Shown here: positions 54,614 through 63,960 of the stretch, one piece after another
Layout: each line of letters opens with the position of its first letter
Numbering within the stretch: the stretch's first letter is position 1
DNA from: Streptomyces zhihengii
GTDB taxonomy: Bacteria; Actinomycetota; Actinomycetes; Streptomycetales; Streptomycetaceae
Direction: 5' to 3'
Assembly (NCBI RefSeq): GCF_016919245.1
Contig: NZ_JAFEJA010000002.1
Location: 2,048,501-2,112,500, forward strand
DNA length: 64,000 nucleotides
Program-made: the position numbers and the translations under genes
The notes under the pieces: model-generated
Told to the model about the DNA's origin: nothing
Database searches by the model: none
The model's input: only the letters and a program-made list of their open reading frames with translations

Positions 54614-55020
54614 ATCTGCCCCCAGGTAGTCCAGTTGAGGAGGCCGATGCTAGTCGGCGTCAGCGAACGTGTGTCTCGAAATGCAGTAGGAGAGCTGCTC
54701 CGCTCCCGCATGATGCAGGCCGACATGCTGCACGACGCGCAGCAGCGACGGGGAGAGGTGCGGAAGCCGGCTTCGCCGTCATTGTCTTTTGCATGCTGTG
54801 CCCAACGTGCCCCGCTGTTCCAGATCACCGGCGCCGCAGCTCTCTCCTCCGCGCGAGCGATCAGCTTCCGGCACTGGGCGAACAGTGGCATCACTTGCGG
54901 CCCGTTCGGCGCGGCGGGTGGGGAAGCCGACTCTGCGGGAGCCGCCGACCGCCGGTTGATGGACTGCTCCCGGGTAGACGGTCAGCGGACCGTTGCGTTG
55001 CCGTTCGAGGGATGCCGGAG
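54614..55020. other. Gap with weak minus-strand coding signal
   Basis: A minus frame from ~54894 (LFAQCRKLIARAEERAAAPV, NSGARWAQHAKDNDGEAGFR) looks natural for ~45 residues, then degrades. It may be a broken gene upstream of the DUF4429 pair. Nothing else seen. Confidence 0.35.
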
Positions 55021-55431
55021 ATGATCATGGAAGCTGCGAAGTGGTCGGTGGACCGTAAACGCCTGGAGCAATGGGTTCCCGAGGGTGAGCGGATGATGGC
55101 CGGCTGTGCGGTGATCTACGGACGGTCGCTGTGGGGTCTGGTCCCACGGCGGGCGTCCCTCCTCCTGACCGACCGCCGAGTGAGGGTGCTGCGTCATCGA
55201 GGAAATGACCTCCGCTACAACATACGTGGCATCTTTTTCGAGATCATGCGCGGCGAAGCCAGAGCGGTCTGCGGGAATCCGCAGGTGCGGGTGGAGCTCG
55301 ACAGGGGCCAAGAAGTCGAACTGCACAAGCATGACAGCGGGATCGAGCGTCTGCTGATCAGCCAGTGGGACGCGGTACACGCCGACGCCCTGTACGAAGC
55401 GTTCCCTTCCCAAGAACCGGACCCGCAATGA
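55021..55431 (+). CDS. Hypothetical protein, PH-like
   Basis: 136 residues from ATG 55021 (a second ATG is at 55027, with GGAG just upstream). Beta-rich pattern (RRASLLLTDRRVRVLRHRGN, ICGNP-type strands QVRVELDRGQEVELHKHDSG) resembling short PH-like domains. No partner. Function unknown. Confidence 0.55.
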   Translation: MIMEAAKWSVDRKRLEQWVPEGERMMAGCAVIYGRSLWGLVPRRASLLLTDRRVRVLRHRGNDLRYNIRGIFFEIMRGEARAVCGNPQVRVELDRGQEVELHKHDSGIERLLISQWDAVHADALYEAFPSQEPDPQ

Positions 55432-55544
55432 GGCATCCGCAGACGTGGGCGAGACGGGGCAGCGGCAGCGATCGATGGTGCCCCCACCGATGCCATTGCA
55501 GCCACCCGCGACCTGCTCCGATCACGCAGACGAGAAGGTGCTGC

Positions 55545-55935
55545 GCGTTCGCCGCAAGGGCCGCAAGGGCTGGCTGCCGGCCCTTCGGGACGTTGCCCTG
55601 CTGAATGATCGCGCACGCCTACAAGCTGCGCCGCAACGAGACCCGAATGCTGGATCTCACCGACTTCGGACACAATCCGGCGGGCCGGGAGGTCGGCGAG
55701 TACGGCACCCCGCTGGTCCGCCACGGCAAGGCCAAGAAGGGCTCACCGCCCAAGCGCCGCAGCGTGCTGACCGCCTGGCACTGGACACCCCGCACGATCG
55801 AGGAATGGATCAACGAGGCCCGGCCCGGATGCGGCATTCGACCGGCCGGGCCCTATGGCCGTCCGAGCGCGGGCCGCGAGTCGGGGATCAGCGGCTGTCC
55901 CGATTCGCCGCCCACGCGGGCGCCCTGTGTTGAGC
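55545..55935 (+). pseudogene. Tyrosine recombinase, internal fragment with frameshifts
   Basis: Reads LRVRRKGRKGWLPALRDVAL, then from 55605 in another frame YKLRRNETRMLDLTDFGHNP (catalytic Arg region), LVRHGKAKKGSPPKRRSVLT (catalytic Lys hairpin), then WPSERGPRVGDQRLSRFAAH in a third frame. The HxxR, H and Y motifs are missing. It is unrelated to the integrase at 19666. Confidence 0.7.
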
Positions 55936-56293
55936 GTGCCCGCTTCGGGCGCGGCGCTTCGGACACGTGACAACTGGTCCGGAGTCAGGCCTCATTCCTC
56001 TGTGTGTGGCGGCCGTCCTCGCGAAATCAGGTCGTCTCCTCCGCGTGGTCGCCATGTGGAAATCGTTGAACGGCAGCGTGCGGGTGTCCGGTACCGACAG
56101 CCCCGCCAGGCGCCAGGTGTGGGTCAGCGGCCAGAGAAAGGCCGAATCGCAAAGGTCCGGCGCGTCCTTACTCCGGGCGCGACAGACCGAGTCATGAAGG
56201 TAAGGCAGCCCCGCGTAACGTGCGACCGGAACGCAGGGCTGCATCAAGCCTTGTGCGGCCGACGGTGCACAGGCGAGCTACCTGGTGCTGTCG

Positions 56294-56809
56294 CTACCTG
56301 CTGACGCGTCCCATTTCGCGCAGTACCTGCCACCAGGGGTCCTCGTCGTCGGCACCGGTTACGGTGCGGAAGCCGGGGCCGAAGACGGTGTTGCGGAGGA
56401 AGGCATCCAGGTCGTCGGCCCACTTCTCGAACACGTCGCTCTGCCACCAGTTGATCCCCTGGTCGGGGAAGCCCCAGACCGTGCCGTCCGCCCGCTTGAG
56501 GAACACCGGGTCCTCGTAGATCTTGCCCAGGCAGAACCAGTCCTGCCCGCCCAAGGTGACGGGCGCGCCGTCCACGGGATCGGCGAGGAACTGGTTGCCT
56601 GCGGCGTGGTCGGCGTCGAAGAGGGCCATGGTGCTGAAAATGCCGCCGTCGGCCAGGCCGAGGTACTCCCGGTACGCGTCGGGCACAGTGGCGTCCACCG
56701 GGCCGGCGTACCCGGTAGGGACGGAGTTCATCACGTCCCACTCCGTTTCCTGGGGCAGCAGGGCCCGCGCAGATTCCAGCAGCTGACGTACTTCTGGGCT
56801 GGTCATGAG
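56294..56809 (-). CDS. SMI1/KNR4 (SUKH)-like protein
   Basis: About 171 residues from ATG 56809 with GAAGG ~10 bases upstream. The pattern TVPDAYREYLGLADGGIFST then QDWFCLGKIYEDPVFLKRAD fits SUKH-fold proteins, many of which are immunity proteins of polymorphic toxins. The same frame is open to 57016 with a natural-looking acidic stretch (RDEDAYLDMADAFWEFADDA), so a longer protein is possible. No toxin gene is next to it. Confidence 0.6.
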   Translation of the reverse strand, partial: LMTSPEVRQLLESARALLPQETEWDVMNSVPTGYAGPVDATVPDAYREYLGLADGGIFSTMALFDADHAAGNQFLADPVDGAPVTLGGQDWFCLGKIYEDPVFLKRADGTVWGFPDQGINWWQSDVFEKWADDLDAFLRNTVFGPGFRTVTGADDEDPWWQVLREMGRVSR

Positions 56810-57189
56810 GATGGTCCTTCGATCCTGATTCTGCTGGATGTGGCCGTGCGCCGCGCCCGCGTCGTCCGCGAACTCCCAAAACGCGTCCGCCATGTCGAGG
56901 TACGCGTCCTCGTCACGTTCGGCCACCCCCACGCCCGCGACGTCCAGCATCGTGTCGACGCCCTCGGGAACGGTGTACCCCACCCTGATCAGCCCCGTTG
57001 CAAATCGAAGATCCAAGACGGGTCAGCATTCCATGCTGCCTAAAGCGGATTCCACGGGGTTCCCGGTCAGAGCTGTGTGACTTTGAGAAACATCAGGTGT
57101 GTGTGCGGAGGCTGCCTCACGACGCTGAGCCCGGTCTGCACCGCTCCAGCCGGGCCCACGCGACGCTGCACCCGAGCCGAGACCGAGGC

Positions 57190-57465
57190 GCGAATGTGCC
57201 GTAGCGCGGGTGAGGCCCACCGCAGGCGGCCGGCCGGGTCGGCGAGGATCTGGACGTTCATGCCTTGTTTGCCTGAGTGGAACGGTCGGTCGGCGGCGAG
57301 ACGGTCGGTCGGCAGGGTGCCGTCGAGCAGGACAAGCGCTTTCCTCGACGCTTCGCGGACGGCTGAGTGGAGCGTGGGCCCAGGGCTGCGGGGAGGTCGA
57401 CGGCTTCGGCGATGTAGCGGTAGGCCGTGGTCATGCTGGTGCCGAATCCCGCGGCGAGCTGGGCT
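57190..57465 (-). pseudogene. IS5-family transposase, internal fragment
   Basis: Reads AQLAAGFGTSMTTAYRYIAE with AVDLPAALGP (HTH), then after a frameshift near 57385 RKALVLLDGTLPTDRLAADR and SGKQGMNVQILADPAGRLRW (first catalytic D region). It lacks both ends. It lies just upstream of the CHAT gene. Confidence 0.7.
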
Positions 57466-57739
57466 CTTCAGTCCCGCGCAGGGCATGGCGGGAGTGGAGG
57501 CTGGGAGGGAACCCGCAGCCCAACGCGTCGGCGGACCTTGAGCCGCCCGGGTCGCGCGCGGCGAATCCGCGGCGTCCGCGGACGCTGCGCGCCTGCGCTG
57601 CGGGGCAGCGCTCGGTCCGCCTGGCGCCGTCTCGTCCACCTCTACGGCGAGTCTGTGCCGGTGCCTGGCGGCTCACTTCAGTGGGGTGAGTTCGCTGAAA
57701 GGCAGACAGCGGTGGCTCCCTGCGACGTTAATATGACGC

Positions 57740-60700
57740 ATGGTCACAGGGGTGGTGGCGGACGCTGACGGGTTCGAGCTTGTCGTCGATGACCGACGGG
57801 TCGGATCCCGTCGGATGGTGCAGAGCGCTGATGTGGACTTGCTCGACGCGGTGGCCGCCCGGTACGTGGACGCCGTGCGCAAGGGTTCGAGAGAGCAGGA
57901 GCTGCTCGCGGTGGGGCGGGAGCTGTACCGGTGGCTGGACGGCGAGCGGGGTGAGTTGACCCGGCTGCGCGACGAGGCGCAGAGCCCGCTGGTCTTCGAG
58001 GTCAGGGCGTCCGCACGACCGTCTGCGGCGGCGTGGGCGCTGCTGCGCGCCCCCTTCGAGCTGTTGGCCGCGCCGGAGGGCGGGTTCCTGGCGGGGGAGT
58101 TGTCGTCGTTCGCGGTGGTGCGCCGGTTAGGGCGTCCCGGGCGGGCGCCAGATCTGGAGGGGTTCCGGCTCGGGGTGGCGTTCATGGCGTCGTCGCCGCG
58201 GGGTCAGCACGAGCTGGACTTCGAGGCCGAGGAGTTGGCGATCCTGCAGGCTGCCGGGGCGACGAGCCTCGACCTGGTCGTCGAGGACTCCGGGAACCCC
58301 GAGCACCTCGGCCGGCGACTGTCCGAGCTGGGCGGGATGCCGGTGGTGCACCTGTCCTGCCACGGGCTGCACAACTGGCGTGAGTCGCCGGACGGGGCTC
58401 CGGCGCCGGTGCTGCTCATGGAGGACGACCTCGGCGAAGGGCGTCCGACGCGCGCGGAAGAACTGCTCAGACTGCTGACTCCGCGTCCGAGGCTCGCGTT
58501 CGTGTCGGCCTGTCTGACCGCCACGGGTTCGGACGTGGCCGGGCATTTGCCCGCCGGGGCCGGCCGCCGCGGTGGTGCGGAGGCCCCGGCCCCGGTGCCG
58601 GTGGCGCACTCGCTGGCCACGGGGCTGGTGACGGCCGGGGTCCCGGCGGTGATCGGCTGGGACGGGTCGGTCAGCGACCGGGCCGCCACCCTGTTCGCCG
58701 AGCACCTCTACCAGCAGCTCAGCCGCCGCGTCGACCTGGCCGAGGCCGTCGCCGTCGCCCGCCACCAGCTCCTGCACCACGCCGAGGAGCGGGTGCGGGC
58801 GGACTGGCATCTGGCGCGGCTGTGGCTGGGACCGGCAGGCGGCGGGCCGTTGGTCGCCGGGACCCGCAAGCGCCAGATGGTGCCCGCGCACCACGCGACC
58901 CAGAGGTTCCTGGACCGCAAGCACCAACTGCGTGTCGCGGACGCGAAGATGTTCGTCGGCCGCCGTCCGGAGATGCAACGGGCACTGCGGGCACTGCGGG
59001 GTGGGGAGCGAGGCGGGGTCCTGCTCCATGGACAGGGCCGGCTGGGCAAGTCGAGCCTGGCCGCCCGGATCGCCGACCGCCACCCCCACCGGGACGTCGC
59101 GGTCGTCTTCGGCGACTACTCCGCCGGGGCGCTCCTCGACGCCGTCGCCGACGCCGTCACCGCCAACCCGGAAGCCCGCGCGCTCATCGAGGGCGGACGC
59201 GCCGAGGTTCGCGAACAGCCCGACCGCCTCCGAACTCTCTTGACTGATCTGCTGGCCGGACCGTGCGCCCAGGAGCGCGACGACGTGCGCAAGCCGCTCC
59301 TTCTGATCATCGACGATCTGGAGCAGATCCTGATCGCCGACCAGAACGGTCCGCACCGGCTCGACCCGAGATATGCCGGTGTCGTCGCCGATGTGCTGGC
59401 CGCGTGCGATCCGGCCCGGACCGACAGCCGCCTACTCGTCACCAGCCGCTTCACCTTCACCCTCGACGCACTGGAAGAAACACTGGAGCCGGTGCAGTTG
59501 CAGCCGCTGTCGCAGGCAGCCCGGCTCAAACTGCAGCGCCGCCAGGAGGCACTCGCCCCGGTCGGCTACGTGGCCGAGCGGGCCGATCTGGCCCGTCGGG
59601 CAATGGAGATCAGCCGCGGCAACCCCGGACTGCAGGACCTGATCGGCCTGCGCCTGGTCTACAGCAACGAAGTCGACCAAGCCCGCGCCGAGGCGGCCGT
59701 GACCGACATGGAGGCCTACCTGCGCCAGGGAGACCTCCCCGCCGACAACGCCGACGTCAGCAGCTTCCTGGAGAACCTCGCCCTCGACACCCTCCTGGAA
59801 CAGGCCGGGCCCACGCACCGCGCCCTGCTGCAGGCCTGCACCCTCTTCTCCGTCCCGGTCCCGCAACCGGTCGTCGACACCCTCGCCGAGGCCGTCGGCG
59901 GCACGGCCTCCCGCCTGTGCGGCCTCGGCCTCCTCGACACGTTCCCCGACCAGCGCCACCCCGACCGCCCCGCACTCGCCGTCAACGCCCTCGCCGCCGG
60001 CCGCCTCGCTCCCCTCACCGAAGACGAACGGACAGCCCTGGCCACCCTGACCGTCGAAAAGCTCTACACCCAGTGGGGCGGCACCACACCCCGCCCAGAC
60101 CGCGACAGCGACCTCGACCTGCAGCTGACCCGACTCGCCCTGGCCGCCAACCATCCGGCCATCACCGCCCACTGCGCCACCGGCGCCGTGAGCGCACTAC
60201 GCCAGGGGCCCGCCGCCATCGCCGCCGAACTGGGCCGCCAAGCGATCACCCTCCTCGACCGCCATGACCACGAAGTCCCTGTCCCTCTGCTGCGGGCCGT
60301 CCTCGACGCAGCCGTGACATGCGGCGACGGCGACCATGCTGACACTCTCCTCGACCGCGCCATCCAGCAGACAAGCAACGAGCAGACCAACCCGACCGAC
60401 CGCGCCGCGCTCTTCTACGACCACGCCAACCGCCTGATCACCCGCGGCGAGACCGACCAGGCCGAGAGCCTGCTCAACCAGGCACGTCAGCTCTACACCG
60501 ATGCCGGCGACACCCGCGCCGCCGCGATCACCTGGGGGAAGATCGCCGACATCCTCCAGCAGCGCGGCGAGACGGACGAGGCGCTGCGGATCCGGCGGGA
60601 AGTCACCCTGCCCGTGTACGAGCGGGTCGGCGACACCCGCTCCGCCGCCATGACCTGGGGGCACATCGCCGACATCCTCCAGCAGCGCGGCGAGACGGAC

Positions 60701-62044
60701 GAGGCGCTGCGGATCCGGCAGGAGGTGGAACTGCCGGTGTACGAGCGGATCGGCGACACCCACTCCGCCGCGGTCACCTGGGGACAGATCGCCGACATCC
60801 TCCAGCAGCGCGGCGAGACGGACGAGGCGCTGCGGATCCGGCAGGAGGTGGAACTGCCGGTGTACGAGCGGATCGGCGACACCCGCGAGGCCGCGGTCAC
60901 CTGGGGGCGGATCGCCGACATCCTCCAGCAGCGGGGCGAGAGTGACGAGGTGCTGCGGATTCGGCGGGAGGTCACCCTCCCGGTGTACGAGCGGATCGGC
61001 GACACCCGCTCCGCCGCGGTCACCTGGGGGCGGATCGCCGACATCCTCCAGCAGCGGGGCGAGACGGACGAGGTGCTGCGGATCCGGCGGGAGGTCACCC
61101 TCCCGGTGTACGAGCGGATCGGCGACACCCGCGAGGCCGCGATCACCTGGGGGCGGATCGCCGACATCCTCCAGCAGCGGGGCGAGGGTGACGAGGCGCT
61201 GCGGATCCGGCGGGAGGTCACCCTCCCGGTATTCGAGCGGATCGGCGACACCCGCTCCGCCGCGGTCACCTGGGGACAGATCGCCGACATCCTCCAGCAG
61301 CGCGGCGAGACGGACGAGGCGCTGCGGATCCGGCGGGAGGTCGAACTGCCCGTGTACGAGCGGATCAGCGACACCCGCTCCGCCGCGGTCACCTGGGGAC
61401 AGATCGCCGACATCCTCCAGCAGCGCGGCGAGACGGACGAGGCGCTGCGGATCCGGCGGGAGGTCGAACTGCCCGTGTACGAGCGGATCGGCGACACCCG
61501 CGCCGCTGCGATCGCCTGGGGGCGGATCGCCGACATCCTCCAGCAGCGCGGCGAGACGGACGAGGCGCTGCGGATCCGGCGGGAGGTCGAACTGCCCGTG
61601 TACGAGCGGATCAGCGACACCCGCGCTGCCGCGGTCACCTGGGGGCAGATCGCCGACATCCTCGAGCAGCGGGGGGAGACGGACGAGGCCCGCGAACTGC
61701 AGATCAAGCGTTTGGAGGTCAATGAGAGGCTTGGTGATGTGGATGGCGTCGCCGCAGCCAACTGGGACCTTGCGCGCATCGATCTGAGCCGTCAGGATCT
61801 CGCGTCGGCGGCAGCAAGGCTGAACACCTCCTTTCAGCTCCTTCAAGGGCTTCAGCGAGCCGACGGCATCGCGGTTGTCGGGGCGGCCTGGGGACAGCTG
61901 CTTCTCAATAGCGGGGAGCATGGCCGGGCGCGGCAGGTGCTTCAGGCAGCCCGAGCCGCCGCCGCCAAGATCGGGTTCACGGACCAGGTCAACCAGCTTG
62001 ATGAACTGCTGAAGTCCACGGACGACGGAGACAACGAATCATGA
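57740..62044 (+). CDS. CHAT protease / NTPase / TPR-repeat protein
   Basis: 1434 residues; no strong ribosome site at ATG 57740. Residues ~85-370 are a CHAT (caspase-HetF-TPR) peptidase: catalytic His in VVHLSCHG (~H208) and Cys in AFVSACLTATG (~C258). An NTPase follows with P-loop GQGRLGKSS (431-439) and Walker B LLLIIDDLEQIL. After winged-helix-like and helical regions come ten tandem 41-residue TPR-like units (923-1332) and a final TPR pair. It is inferred to sense a ligand through the repeats, oligomerise by the NTPase and activate the protease. The next gene overlaps by ATGA. Confidence 0.87.
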   Translation: MVTGVVADADGFELVVDDRRVGSRRMVQSADVDLLDAVAARYVDAVRKGSREQELLAVGRELYRWLDGERGELTRLRDEAQSPLVFEVRASARPSAAAWALLRAPFELLAAPEGGFLAGELSSFAVVRRLGRPGRAPDLEGFRLGVAFMASSPRGQHELDFEAEELAILQAAGATSLDLVVEDSGNPEHLGRRLSELGGMPVVHLSCHGLHNWRESPDGAPAPVLLMEDDLGEGRPTRAEELLRLLTPRPRLAFVSACLTATGSDVAGHLPAGAGRRGGAEAPAPVPVAHSLATGLVTAGVPAVIGWDGSVSDRAATLFAEHLYQQLSRRVDLAEAVAVARHQLLHHAEERVRADWHLARLWLGPAGGGPLVAGTRKRQMVPAHHATQRFLDRKHQLRVADAKMFVGRRPEMQRALRALRGGERGGVLLHGQGRLGKSSLAARIADRHPHRDVAVVFGDYSAGALLDAVADAVTANPEARALIEGGRAEVREQPDRLRTLLTDLLAGPCAQERDDVRKPLLLIIDDLEQILIADQNGPHRLDPRYAGVVADVLAACDPARTDSRLLVTSRFTFTLDALEETLEPVQLQPLSQAARLKLQRRQEALAPVGYVAERADLARRAMEISRGNPGLQDLIGLRLVYSNEVDQARAEAAVTDMEAYLRQGDLPADNADVSSFLENLALDTLLEQAGPTHRALLQACTLFSVPVPQPVVDTLAEAVGGTASRLCGLGLLDTFPDQRHPDRPALAVNALAAGRLAPLTEDERTALATLTVEKLYTQWGGTTPRPDRDSDLDLQLTRLALAANHPAITAHCATGAVSALRQGPAAIAAELGRQAITLLDRHDHEVPVPLLRAVLDAAVTCGDGDHADTLLDRAIQQTSNEQTNPTDRAALFYDHANRLITRGETDQAESLLNQARQLYTDAGDTRAAAITWGKIADILQQRGETDEALRIRREVTLPVYERVGDTRSAAMTWGHIADILQQRGETDEALRIRQEVELPVYERIGDTHSAAVTWGQIADILQQRGETDEALRIRQEVELPVYERIGDTREAAVTWGRIADILQQRGESDEVLRIRREVTLPVYERIGDTRSAAVTWGRIADILQQRGETDEVLRIRREVTLPVYERIGDTREAAITWGRIADILQQRGEGDEALRIRREVTLPVFERIGDTRSAAVTWGQIADILQQRGETDEALRIRREVELPVYERISDTRSAAVTWGQIADILQQRGETDEALRIRREVELPVYERIGDTRAAAIAWGRIADILQQRGETDEALRIRREVELPVYERISDTRAAAVTWGQIADILEQRGETDEARELQIKRLEVNERLGDVDGVAAANWDLARIDLSRQDLASAAARLNTSFQLLQGLQRADGIAVVGAAWGQLLLNSGEHGRARQVLQAARAAAAKIGFTDQVNQLDELLKSTDDGDNES
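60506..61735. repeat. Ten tandem 123-bp units encoding 41-residue TPR-like repeats
   Basis: The unit GDTR.AA.TWG.IADILQQR, then GETDEALRIRREV..PVYERI, recurs ten times (for example GGC at 60506, 60629). Most units differ at only a few bases; variation is concentrated at the residue after DTR, at the residue after TWG and at the R/Q, T/E positions. The last unit is divergent. Such uniformity indicates recent expansion or gene conversion. Confidence 0.9.
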
Positions 62045-62406
62045 TCATCGAGTTTGTCGGAACGGACACCGAAGCCGCCGGGAAGAGCATCAGCGAGCTG
62101 GCCGCGAGTTGGGGCTACCCCGCCGAGCCCGTCCGGGCAGGGGAACCCGTGAAGGATCCGGACGCCAAGGCCGTCGATCCGATTTCGCTGACCGCCCTCA
62201 TCCTGTCCATCCCCTCGGCCATGCTCGCCGTCGCGGACATCACCGACCGAATCCGTAAACGGCGCCGCGCCGGCGAACTCATCGAGCGCGCCCGAGAACT
62301 CCAGACGCAACAATCGACGGCACGCCTTGTCCTCGAAGACCGCTCCGTCGACCTCGCCACGCTCACGTCGGACCAACTCCTCGACCTCATCACCGACGAG
62401 CCGTGA
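62041..62406 (+). CDS. Small protein with one hydrophobic segment, partner of CHAT gene
   Basis: 121 residues, ATG 62041 overlapping the CHAT stop (ATGA). Domains: a short N-terminal strand (MIIEFVGTD), one hydrophobic segment at ~53-70 (LTALILSIPSAMLAVADI), then a charged helix with RKRRRAGELIERARELQ and a C-terminal ARLVLEDRSVDLATLTSDQL. The layout resembles the EACC1-type constant component found beside CHAT and trypsin-like effectors. It may be the protease target, regulator or membrane anchor; this is inference from position and shape. Confidence 0.65.
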   Translation: MIIEFVGTDTEAAGKSISELAASWGYPAEPVRAGEPVKDPDAKAVDPISLTALILSIPSAMLAVADITDRIRKRRRAGELIERARELQTQQSTARLVLEDRSVDLATLTSDQLLDLITDEP

Positions 62407-62604
62407 ACTACCCAGACAGCCGCACGGCACCCACGCCCGCAGCCGGCTGACCAGCCGTCGCACGCCGCAGCCGTACCCCTGCGTCACCCCTGGCCGGCGG
62501 ACCACACCGGCCCGGGGTGACGGCTCCAGCGTTCGGGGGGCGAGGCACAGGGCTCCTTCTGAGCTGGCGGCGTTGACCGCGAGTTGGACGGGCCTGAATA
62601 AGGT

Positions 62605-62662
62605 CGAAGCTCCTGGTAGGCGGGTTCTCGACCAAGATCACCCGCGTCTGCCAGGAGCTTCG
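62605..62662. mobile_element. IS5-family left end with 12-bp inverted stem
   Basis: CGAAGCTCCTGG (62605-62616) and CCAGGAGCTTCG (62651-62662) are perfect inverted copies separated by 34 bases, immediately before the IS5 transposase remnant. This sub-terminal arrangement is typical of such elements' left end. A terminator role for the CHAT operon is also possible. The 62407-62604 stretch is featureless. Confidence 0.55.
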
Positions 62663-62663
62663 C

Positions 62664-63390
62664 GTGCTTGTCTACCCGTCGGCGATTGATCTGTCCAGCC
62701 ACAGCATGCGGTACCTGACAAGGCGGCTGAAGGCAGGAGATCGGTACGCGTTGGCGGCACCTTCCCGCCTCGCGACAGGCCCTGCTTGCCCTGGCCCACC
62801 CACGGTGCACACCTACGTCCAGCTGGCCGCCGGGTTCGGCGTCGGGAACGCGACCGTTTGCCGCTAGATTCGTGAAGTCGTCGAGGCCCTGGCCGGTCTC
62901 GCCCTGTACCTGGCTGGGGCGATGCGGACGATCCAGGAGAAGGCGTTTGTCATCCTCGAGCACCTTGCTGCCGATCAACCCATCGCCGTCGACACCCACA
63001 AGCGGCACGGCATGAACGTGCAGGCCCTCACCGCTCCATTCGGACGGCTGCGCTGGGTCTCTCAGGTGCTGTCCGGCTCGGCTCACGACCTGACCGCCGC
63101 CAGGCAGCACGGGATCATCGAAGCCCTCACCGGAGCAGGACTCAGATGCTGGGCGAACAAGGCGTATCAAGGCGCCGGCGGGCCCGGCCGGGTCCCGCTT
63201 CGGGACCGACGCCTCAAGCAGTGGCAACGTCGTTATCACAGCACCCACGCCAAGACCTGCTGCCTCGGCGAGCAGGCCACGGCCACCCTGAAGGGCTGGC
63301 GCCTCCTGCGGAGCTCCGCTGAAGAACCAACCGCACCACAGCGATCATCCAGGCCGTCCTCGTCCTTCACCACGCGTCAGAGTGAGGGTG
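62664..63390 (+). pseudogene. IS5-family transposase, frameshifted
   Basis: Starts GTG/ATG-like near 62664 (VYPSAIDLSSHSMRYLTRRL), HTH VQLAAGFGVGNATVCR then TAG at ~62866, continues EKAFVILEHLAADQPIAVDT with HKRHGMNVQALTAPFGRLRW, GSAHDLTAARQHGIIEALTG, and ends ATLKGWRLLR in a final frame. The expected GTLLPIDR segment is altered (lost first D). It is non-functional. Confidence 0.78.
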
Positions 63391-63813
63391 GAAAAGCCTC
63401 AGTGCCAGAGGTGTGCCGCACAACAGAGGCCAAACGAATGGGGTATCCCCCTTGGCTGGCGAGGAGACCGCCAGCGAGACCGTGGCCGCCACGTAGACGC
63501 CACGACTCGCCTGGCCCCCGAACCGGCCTGACCTCCTGCACGGTTCCCCGACCTCGGCTCCAGATTCTGGCCCTGGCATCGCTCGCGATGCCAGGGCCGG
63601 TCCATGTTGGGAGCGCGCGCAATCCCGATGCCGCCCCGAGCAGGTGCCGGGGATGCCGCCCTTTCACCCTGCCGCTCCGGCCCTCGGCCCCTGTACCGGG
63701 CCTCTTCTCGTTGTTTGCCGATCGCCCGACGACAGTGAGCCCGCCTCCTCGTCCGGGGCTGGGGGAGGGGCCGCAGGACTCCTCCCAGCCCTCCTGACCG
63801 ACAGAAAGAGACC
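63391..63813. other. Gap downstream of IS5 remnant, one hairpin
   Basis: No gene is convincing on either strand. Contains the strong hairpin at 63569-63598. The final ~50 bases precede a small open frame. Confidence 0.4.
63569..63598. terminator. Strong hairpin, probable terminator
   Basis: GGCCCTGGCATCG, loop CTCG, CGATGCCAGGGCC: a perfect 13-bp stem with a 4-base loop. There is no T run, as usual for Streptomyces terminators. The transcript it ends is unclear since no intact gene abuts it. Confidence 0.7.
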
Positions 63814-63957
63814 GATGATGTCCACCCCCGCAGGTTTCAGTGCGGCTGCCCGCGGCTTGGCCGGAGCTCTGCCCCACAACCCGGCACGCCGCGGCGACGT
63901 TCCCGCAGTGGAGCGCCTTCTCCTGGTCGAGCTTGCCGGTACCCGCATGGAGGATTA
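63814..63957 (+). CDS. Small hypothetical protein
   Basis: 47 residues from ATG ATG at 63814 after GAAAGAGACCG: STPAGFSAAARGLAGALPHN, then PARRGDVPAVERLLLVELAG and TRMED. Amphipathic and alanine-rich. A further start, GTG 63961, opens four bases downstream and leaves the window. Could be a peptide gene heading an operon; not recognised. Confidence 0.35.
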
Positions 63958-63960
63958 GCT

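Noticed and set aside
60197..61921. 574-residue minus-strand repeat protein
   Set aside because: It is the antisense reading of the 123-bp repeats of the CHAT gene; the plus frame has catalytic and P-loop motifs.
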